Below are positions 6,731 to 10,827 of a stretch of DNA of 10,827 nt, piece after piece (within the stretch, counting starts at the first letter, position 1; each line of letters opens with the position of its first letter). Both the position numbers and the translations under genes were made by a program. The DNA lies in NCBI GenBank assembly GCA_947173865.1, contig CAMWGS010000046.1:1-10827 (forward strand). The letters run 5' to 3'. The notes under the pieces were generated by a model. It ran no database searches. It was given only the letters and a program-made list of their open reading frames with translations, and was not told where the DNA came from. This stretch comes from an uncultured Ruminococcus sp. Its GTDB lineage: Bacteria; Bacillota; Clostridia; Oscillospirales; Ruminococcaceae.

Positions 6731-8115
6731 TTGTCGTTGTTCTCCTCTTTGTTTAAGTTCTGCTGTGCCGAAATACGACCTTCATCTGTTTCCGCATTGT
6801 TCTTTGCAGGAAAAAGCATGGTTTTTACAGTCATGAGAATTATCTGCAAATCCATGCGGAAAGAGTAGTTTTCTATATACATAAGGTCCATTTTCAGCTT
6901 GTCATATGGTGAAGTATCATAAACGCCCGTTACCTGTGCATAGCCTGTCAGTCCTGCCTTTACTTTAAGACGGAACTCAAATTCGGGCATCTGCTGTTTA
7001 TATATTTCAGTAAGTTCGGGACGTTCGGGGCGTGGTCCTACTACCGACATATCGCCTTTCAGTATATTGAAAAGCTGAGGAAGTTCGTCTATACGGAATT
7101 TTCTGAGGATTTTTCCGACAGGCGTTATGCGGTCGTCATGTTCGGAAGCAAGTTTTATGCCGTTTTTTTCAGCGTCGGTTATCATGCTTCTGAATTTGTA
7201 TACATAAAATTCCCTGCCGTTTATTGTAAGACGTTTCTGCCTGTATAATACAGAACCGCCGTCGCACAGTTTTACGGCAACTGCGGAAACAAGCATTAAC
7301 GGTGTAAGAAATACAAGTGCCGTTGCAGAGAAAACTATATCAAAAATCCGCTTGAAAAACTGCTGTTCAAAGTTAAGACCGTAATTTCTGCAAAGCAGTA
7401 AGGGAGTATCAAAAAGGCGTATGTCGTCACCGCCTCTTATGATAATATCGGAAATTTTCGGGGCTATATACGCACGTACTGATTTTTCAAAGCAGAATTT
7501 AAGGTATTTGTTTCTCTGGTCTGCGGGAATGTCACAGATTATCACACCCTCATATTTCAGAATAAGTTCCTTTACCTTTTCGGGCGGTTCGGAAACGCTT
7601 ATTGATTCGCATATCATGTACTTGTCAACACGCTGGCTCATTTTCAGGACAAGTGAAGCCGCCTGTCTGCTTCCGTAGAGTATAATCAGTTTTCTTGCGG
7701 GATATATAAGAAAATAAAGCCTTCCCGTCAGAATTGTCCAAACTGCTATAACTCCGAAATCCGTAAAGGTTAGGTTGAGAATCGGAACAAACGCCATGAA
7801 GTCACGCCCGATAAGGCTTATCATGAAATATGCAACGACATTTACACAAACCATAGAAATAAGCTGTGAATAAAGCATATCCGTCTTTTTCAGGTAACCG
7901 AGCTTGAATCCCCCGTATGCCTTGAAAAAAAGAATTATCAGTATACAGTATATGCCTATAAGAACCCAGTTTCCACGACGGTAAAACGGCAGTACAATTG
8001 ATTCGCTGTAATATTTATACCATACAACAGCAAACATTCCAGTAAGGATGCCCAGAAGAAAAACCGCAGAAACGAATGAAATAATTCTTTTGTATCGGTC
8101 TTTTTTGTTTGTCAT
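6727..8115 (-). CDS. Polyprenyl glycosylphosphotransferase (initiating sugar transferase)
   Basis: This 462-residue membrane enzyme is of the WbaP/polyprenyl glycosylphosphotransferase type. It transfers a sugar-1-phosphate from a nucleotide sugar to undecaprenyl phosphate and so starts glycan synthesis. Four predicted N-terminal membrane helices lie near 9-31, 50-66, 82-102 and 114-136. A central Rossmann-like region (140-245) follows. The catalytic domain opens with KRIFDIVFSATALVFL (255-270), a membrane or re-entrant helix. It then has YRQKRLTINGREFYVYKFRSM (291-311), DRITPVGKILRKFRIDELPQ (328-347) with the Asp343-Glu344 pair expected to be catalytic, and GDMSVVGPRPE (354-364). It is first in the operon behind a consensus promoter. 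ATG 8115 is the only good start, but its SD is unusual (see 8125-8152). The sugar it transfers cannot be told from sequence. Confidence 0.92.
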   Translation of the reverse strand: MTNKKDRYKRIISFVSAVFLLGILTGMFAVVWYKYYSESIVLPFYRRGNWVLIGIYCILIILFFKAYGGFKLGYLKKTDMLYSQLISMVCVNVVAYFMISLIGRDFMAFVPILNLTFTDFGVIAVWTILTGRLYFLIYPARKLIILYGSRQAASLVLKMSQRVDKYMICESISVSEPPEKVKELILKYEGVIICDIPADQRNKYLKFCFEKSVRAYIAPKISDIIIRGGDDIRLFDTPLLLCRNYGLNFEQQFFKRIFDIVFSATALVFLTPLMLVSAVAVKLCDGGSVLYRQKRLTINGREFYVYKFRSMITDAEKNGIKLASEHDDRITPVGKILRKFRIDELPQLFNILKGDMSVVGPRPERPELTEIYKQQMPEFEFRLKVKAGLTGYAQVTGVYDTSPYDKLKMDLMYIENYSFRMDLQIILMTVKTMLFPAKNNAETDEGRISAQQNLNKEENNDK

Positions 8116-8124
8116 ATTTTTATT

Positions 8125-8152
8125 CCGCCCGAAAAGAGCGGGTGTCTCCTTT
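8125..8152 (-). promoter_or_regulatory. Displaced SD with hairpin between it and the start codon
   Basis: The strong SD AAAGGAGA (minus strand, 8152-8145) lies about 30 bases from the ATG at 8115. Between them a short hairpin can form: CCGCTC (8141-8136) with GGGCGG (8130-8125), loop of five, including one G-U pair. Folding would bring the SD to within roughly 13 bases of the start. The only nearer candidate is a weak GGCGGAA. No other start codon in frame follows the strong SD. Confidence 0.4.
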
Positions 8153-8168
8153 ATTTTTTACTGGTGAC

Positions 8169-8187
8169 GCTATAAAGCAATTATAGC
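8169..8187. repeat. 7-bp inverted repeat over the glycan operon -10 and start region
   Basis: The plus strand reads GCTATAA, a five-base spacer, then TTATAGC. The dyad covers the -10 element (8180-8185) and the predicted start point near 8173. A repressor bound here would block the operon promoter, so it is a candidate operator. Part of the symmetry comes from the TATAAT box itself. Confidence 0.35.
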
Positions 8188-8208
8188 AAATAGAGGACGG
8201 TGTGTCAA
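8180..8208 (-). promoter_or_regulatory. Perfect-consensus sigma-A promoter of the glycan operon
   Basis: The minus strand reads TTGACA (8208-8203), exactly 17 nt, then TATAAT (8185-8180), preceded by TGC as an extended -10. Predicted transcription starts near 8173, about 58 bases before the ATG of the glycosylphosphotransferase. A perfect match at both elements suggests strong transcription that would need repression or attenuation if it is controlled. Confidence 0.88.
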
Positions 8209-8274
8209 TAGAATCTGCCGTATTTTACAATAATCTTTTCACATTTATAGCATTATGCACAAAAATAATAATAT

Positions 8275-8298
8275 AAAAACCTCTCCGTAAAAGAGAGG
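8275..8298 (-). terminator. Rho-independent terminator of the amidase gene
   Basis: On the minus strand CCTCTC (8298-8293) pairs with GAGAGG (8285-8280) across a seven-base loop, followed directly by TTTTTATATTATTATTTTT. It lies 20 bases after the amidase stop codon and separates that gene from the glycan operon promoter. Confidence 0.85.
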
Positions 8299-8317
8299 AA
8301 AATATATTTTTTTGTAT

Positions 8318-9385
8318 TCAGTTGTTTGCGAGCCATGTTTTTATATCTGTTTCAGTGCCGTTTGTCGAAAGATGGGAATAGAATGACAGTACGGCGGAAG
8401 AATCAACGGAATCAATGAGACCGTCAGAGTTTACGTCTGCAACTGTTTTCTGCCTTTCACTGAAAGTTGTTTTTCCGTTAGCCGAAAGTTCCGCATAACA
8501 TACAAGAATCTGTGCAGCGTCTACCGTATCAATAAGACCGTCGTTATTTATATCGCCGTAAGTCAGTTCCTGCGGTTTTATACTGCTGAAATAGTCGTAT
8601 ATGACCTCCGCTTCTTCCTTTGCGAGCTTTTTCAGATTATCGTCATTGTAAAGCCACAAAGTAGCTCTGTAGTTTGTATGGAAAGAGTGTTCAAGAAGTA
8701 TACCGGGAGTTCCCACATACCTTGCACCGAAAAGAACGCTGTACCATTCGTCATCAATAACGCCGTTTCTATCCCAGTCACCCGTGCCTGCTCTGCGTGC
8801 TATAGCACCTTTCTGATTTGTCTGCATTACTTCGGAAACTTTTTCCGCAAGAAGTCCGCCGAGTTCTGCACTTGTATCATCTATTGTTGTCCATGAAAGC
8901 TGCTGATATACAAAGGCAAGCGGTTGGTCCATACTTTCATAAGCACCTGCATTGCTGTGCATTGATATGAAGAAGTCATAGCCTTTTGAACTGAAACCCC
9001 TGTCGTTAAGGGCGGGGTCTTCTTCGAGGGAATTTTTTGTCAGGTCGGCGTGTACTCCCAGTGCCTGAAGTTCTTCCTGAAGATAATTCGAGAGTTTCCA
9101 TGTCATTATACTTTCCCAGTACGGTGAATATACGGGAGACTGGTTATAATGGTCGTAGTGTCCGGGGTCAATCATGATTTTTATTATATTGTCGTCAAGA
9201 TTAATTATATTTTCGTTTACGGGTATAAGGTCGGGGGATTCTATAGTGGTAGCCTTGTGAGTCTGCTGTTCGTCGATTATATTTTTTACCGATATTTCCG
9301 TACTGACTGCATTTACATAAGATGTTGCCGAAATACCGTATATTATTGCTGTTCCGATTACAGATGAAATTATCTTTTTCAACAA
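8318..9385 (-). CDS. Secreted N-acetylmuramoyl-L-alanine amidase with C-terminal type I dockerin
   Basis: This 355-residue secreted protein has a signal peptide at about 1-26 (KK, hydrophobic core, then YVNA). An Amidase_3 zinc hydrolase domain spans about 68-267 and should cut the amide bond between muramic acid and the peptide stem of peptidoglycan. Likely zinc ligands are His76 in DPGHYDH, Glu91 and His143 in SMHSNA. Glu232 in LLEHSFHTN is the likely catalytic acid. A dockerin follows with two calcium loops, DINNDGLIDTVD (278-289) and DVNSDGLIDSVD (317-328), which would dock the enzyme to a cohesin. An extra EF-hand-like stretch, DWDRNGVIDDE (203-213), lies inside the catalytic domain. The start is TTG at 9385, six bases after AGGTGA; a second TTG follows at once. 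It is a single-gene unit with its own promoter and terminator. Confidence 0.92.
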   Translation of the reverse strand: MLKKIISSVIGTAIIYGISATSYVNAVSTEISVKNIIDEQQTHKATTIESPDLIPVNENIINLDDNIIKIMIDPGHYDHYNQSPVYSPYWESIMTWKLSNYLQEELQALGVHADLTKNSLEEDPALNDRGFSSKGYDFFISMHSNAGAYESMDQPLAFVYQQLSWTTIDDTSAELGGLLAEKVSEVMQTNQKGAIARRAGTGDWDRNGVIDDEWYSVLFGARYVGTPGILLEHSFHTNYRATLWLYNDDNLKKLAKEEAEVIYDYFSSIKPQELTYGDINNDGLIDTVDAAQILVCYAELSANGKTTFSERQKTVADVNSDGLIDSVDSSAVLSFYSHLSTNGTETDIKTWLANN

Positions 9386-9424
9386 ATTAAATCACCTCAT
9401 TTTATTGTGAAATTGTATATAATA

Positions 9425-9453
9425 ATTATAGTGTAAAAATAAAATTTTGTCAA
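9425..9453 (-). promoter_or_regulatory. Perfect-consensus sigma-A promoter of the amidase gene
   Basis: The minus strand reads TTGACA (9453-9448), 17 nt, TATAAT (9430-9425). Transcription should start near 9418 and give a leader of about 33 bases before the TTG start at 9385. Confidence 0.88.
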
Positions 9454-9462
9454 GCTGAAACG

Positions 9463-9513
9463 AAAAAACAATAGATATATTTTTGTCATGGCTATTGACA
9501 TATATTGTTTTTT
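9463..9513. repeat. 11-bp inverted repeat between divergent promoters
   Basis: AAAAAACAATA at 9463-9473 is the exact inverse complement of TATTGTTTTTT at 9503-9513, with 29 bases between. The left arm lies just upstream of the amidase -35. The right arm lies in the spacer of the plus-strand promoter. A second small dyad, TGTCA (9484-9488) and TGACA (9496-9500), sits between the arms and overlaps the plus-strand -35. A shared regulator site is possible. The A/T content makes chance symmetry a real alternative. Confidence 0.45.
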
Positions 9514-9523
9514 GGGGTAAAAT
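9495..9523 (+). promoter_or_regulatory. Sigma-A promoter of the acetyltransferase gene
   Basis: TTGACA (9495-9500), 17-nt spacer, TAAAAT (9518-9523). Transcription would start near 9530, about 26 bases before the ATG at 9556. It is divergent from the amidase promoter, with 41 bases between the two -35 elements. Confidence 0.75.
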
Positions 9524-9555
9524 ATAATTAAATTCTGAAAACGGACGTGAATATT

Positions 9556-10341
9556 ATGAATCTTACAAATAAAGACATACTTGAAACTGCTCTGCGACAG
9601 TCTGCCATTGACGCAGGCTGTAATAAAGATGATTTTCTCTGCGACAATAATGTTATTGTAATTTCGGAAAATAATAATGGGGCAAGAAAGTATCTTGAGC
9701 TTCCTTTTGAATGTCATATGATTTCATACGGTAATAACATAGTTGCGTCTGTTTCGGAAAATTGCAGGGGGATTGTGTCTGATTATGTCAACAGTTTCAA
9801 AACAGAGCATTGTTTTGAAACACCTAATATGCACGTACTTAATGACAAACTTGAAGAAAAAGGTCTGCGTATTTGTTTTATGGCGGAATATTTTCTTCCT
9901 GATTTGAATTGCCTGAAAATTCTTGATTGTCCGTATGAACTTAAATTACTTGATAAGAATGATTTTTCCGAATTGTATACGGAACAGTGGAGCAATGCCC
10001 TTTGTGAAAAAAGAAAGGAACTTGATATTTTAGGTGTAGGGGCATACGACGGAAACAAGCTTGTCGGACTGGCAGGTTGTTCCGCTGATTGTGAAAGTAT
10101 GTGGCAGATTGGTATAGACGTACTTCCTGAATATCGCCGACAGGGTATTGCTTAGGCTCTTACGTCACGGCTTGCACTTGAAACTCTTAAAAGAGATAAA
10201 GTACCTTTTTACTGTGCGGCATGGTCTAATATAAAGTCTGTGCGTAATGCATTAAGAAGCGGTTTTCGTCCCTCATGGGTTGAAATGACAGCGAAAAGTA
10301 TTGATTTTGTTGAAAATATGAACAAGGAGAATAATAATTAA
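9556..10341 (+). pseudogene. GNAT family N-acetyltransferase broken by an in-frame TAG
   Basis: The frame encodes a GNAT acetyltransferase, an enzyme moving an acetyl group from acetyl-CoA to an unknown amine, with a long N-terminal extension. ATG 9556 is chosen because GGACGTGA (9543-9550) lies five bases upstream; a GTG at 9547 falls inside this SD. The C-terminal catalytic domain starts near the WSNALCEKR segment. GVGAYDGNKLVGLAGCSAD and IGIDVLPEYRRQGIA follow, the last being the acetyl-CoA binding motif A. A TAG at 10153-10155 falls exactly there. The same frame then continues for 61 codons to TAA at 10339-10341 with normal GNAT sequence, ALTSRLALETLKRDK and AWSNIKSVRNALRSGFRP. The 199-residue product would lack half of the cofactor site, so it is probably inactive. 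TAG is used as a true stop at 3055 and 5666, which argues against recoding. Confidence 0.82.
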
Positions 10342-10662
10342 ATGTGGGGGATATGTCTTGATATTTCAGTATCGGAACTTTTTCAGCATATAGTTGAATA
10401 TGATTATGAAAACACCGTTATTCCAAAACCGATGCAGAATATAAAAGTACCTGCAAATAAAATTAAATTTATAGACAATGTTCCGGAATTTATTTATGAC
10501 GAAATTGTATCACCTGTAAATCATACTAATGTTATCGGAAAAATATATGCAATAGTATGACATTCAAAAAGAAAAGAATTTTGTTACTACATTAATGTTA
10601 ACGGAAAGAAAAAATCAAAAAGGTACTATAAAAAGGATTTGATAAAATGTTTGATATTTTAA
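10342..10662 (+). pseudogene. Small hypothetical gene, apparently broken by an in-frame TGA
   Basis: I do not recognise the family. ATG 10342 follows the TAA of the acetyltransferase frame directly. AAGGAG (10324-10329) lies 12 bases upstream, inside the end of that frame, so the two genes were probably cotranscribed and coupled. The first stop is TGA at 10558-10560, giving 72 residues starting MWGICLDISVSELFQHIVEY. The frame continues after it for 33 codons to TAA at 10660-10662, reading HSKRKEFCYYINVNGKK and then SKRYYKKDLIK. This looks like genuine protein: balanced, polar, with Tyr-rich strand-like segments. A TGG to TGA change is the simplest explanation. An intact 72-residue protein with a chance open tail remains possible. 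No signal peptide or membrane segment is visible. Confidence 0.6.
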
Positions 10663-10674
10663 TTATATCAAATC
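10636..10674. repeat. 9-bp hairpin between hypothetical gene and tRNA promoter
   Basis: GATTTGATA (10636-10644) is the inverse complement of TATCAAATC (10666-10674), with a 21-base loop. It ends two bases before the -35 of the tRNA promoter. No U-tract follows on the plus strand. On the minus strand CTTTTTATAG follows. It may act as a weak terminator or 3-prime stabilising structure for the upstream transcript. Confidence 0.4.
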
Positions 10675-10676
10675 TC

Positions 10677-10705
10677 TTGACAAATCGTAATTTATGTGAT
10701 AAAAT
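10677..10705 (+). promoter_or_regulatory. Sigma-A promoter of the tRNA gene
   Basis: TTGACA (10677-10682), 17-nt spacer, TAAAAT (10700-10705), preceded by TGA as an extended -10. The start point would be near 10712, about 14 bases before the mature tRNA. Confidence 0.82.
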
Positions 10706-10725
10706 ATTATAGTAAATTTTTATCT

Positions 10726-10801
10726 GCTTGTGTAGCACAGTTGGTAGTGCAGCTCATTCGTAATGAGCAGGTCGCAGGTTCGAGTCCCGTCACAAGCTCC
10801 A
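10726..10801 (+). tRNA. tRNA-Thr (anticodon CGT)
   Basis: A full cloverleaf can be drawn. The acceptor stem GCTTGTG (10726-10732) pairs with CACAAGC (10791-10797). The D stem is GCAC/GTGC. The anticodon stem GCTCA/TGAGC encloses loop TTCGTAA, giving anticodon CGT at 10759-10761, which reads ACG (Thr). The T arm has GCAGG, TTCGAGT and CCCGT. The CCA end is encoded (10799-10801) after discriminator T. The T stem has an A-C mismatch (10776 with 10788) and a G-U pair (10774 with 10790). Confidence 0.93.
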
Positions 10802-10827
10802 TTCAGAATAACGTAAAACAGGCACAT

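Noticed and set aside
9547..9555. GTG start for the acetyltransferase
   Set aside because: The GTG lies inside GGACGTGA, which is correctly placed as the SD for ATG 9556.
9397..9717. Minus-strand open frame across the divergent promoters
   Set aside because: It overlaps both promoters and the acetyltransferase gene, is very Ile/Phe-rich as expected of AT-rich noncoding DNA, and has no family features.
10153..10560. Genetic code reassignment or amber/opal suppression as explanation for the two internal stops
   Set aside because: TAG ends manC and a GT4 gene, and TGA ends the phosphotransferase and other genes at sensible positions in the same window, so both codons act as stops here.
10589..10598. 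10-bp perfect palindrome ACATTAATGT
   Set aside because: It lies within the probable C-terminal coding tail of the broken hypothetical gene, is short and AT-rich, and has no partner or promoter nearby.
1..10827. CRISPR arrays, insertion sequences, phage genes or attachment sites
   Set aside because: No regularly spaced repeats, transposase or integrase motifs, or terminal inverted repeats were seen. The tRNA 3-prime end is at the window edge, so an attachment site beyond it cannot be judged.

Overview
The window looks like chromosome of a low-GC, cellulosome-type member of the Bacillota, most likely a Ruminococcus or close relative. This rests on a type I dockerin on a secreted enzyme, AT-rich intergenic DNA, sigma-A promoters with 17-nt spacers, G-rich Shine-Dalgarno (SD) sites and several TTG starts. 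The assignment is an inference from these features.

Layout. The left edge (1-357, minus) holds the N-terminal part of atpB, ATP synthase F0 subunit a. It is preceded by a promoter and by a leader containing a terminator-like hairpin that overlaps a possible 16-codon leader peptide. From 8208 down to about 379, everything is one minus-strand surface-glycan operon behind a perfect-consensus promoter (TTGACA, 17 nt, TATAAT). Its order is: polyprenyl glycosylphosphotransferase, manC, gmd, a small membrane protein, two GT4 glycosyltransferases, rmd, and a coiled-coil protein of unknown function. Genes are packed with ATGA overlaps or short gaps. The enzymes make a coherent pathway: ManC makes GDP-mannose, Gmd converts it to GDP-4-keto-6-deoxymannose, and Rmd reduces that to GDP-D-rhamnose. 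The phosphotransferase starts the glycan on undecaprenyl phosphate, and the two GT4 enzymes probably extend it with mannose and/or D-rhamnose. No flippase, polymerase or ABC exporter is present in the window.

Next comes a separate minus-strand unit (8318-9385) with its own consensus promoter and terminator: a secreted N-acetylmuramoyl-L-alanine amidase with a C-terminal dockerin. Divergent from it, on the plus strand, are a GNAT acetyltransferase gene and a small hypothetical gene. Each is interrupted by one in-frame stop (TAG and TGA) after which the frame continues with protein-like sequence, so both look like recent nonsense pseudogenes. The right edge carries a tRNA-Thr(CGT) gene with a strong promoter.

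The most interesting points are: the double nonsense decay; the G7 tract where loss of one G would fuse a membrane protein to a glycosyltransferase; the hairpin and leader-peptide arrangement before atpB; the extra EF-hand-like loop in the amidase catalytic domain; and the dyads over promoters. I saw no clear new defence or mobile system.
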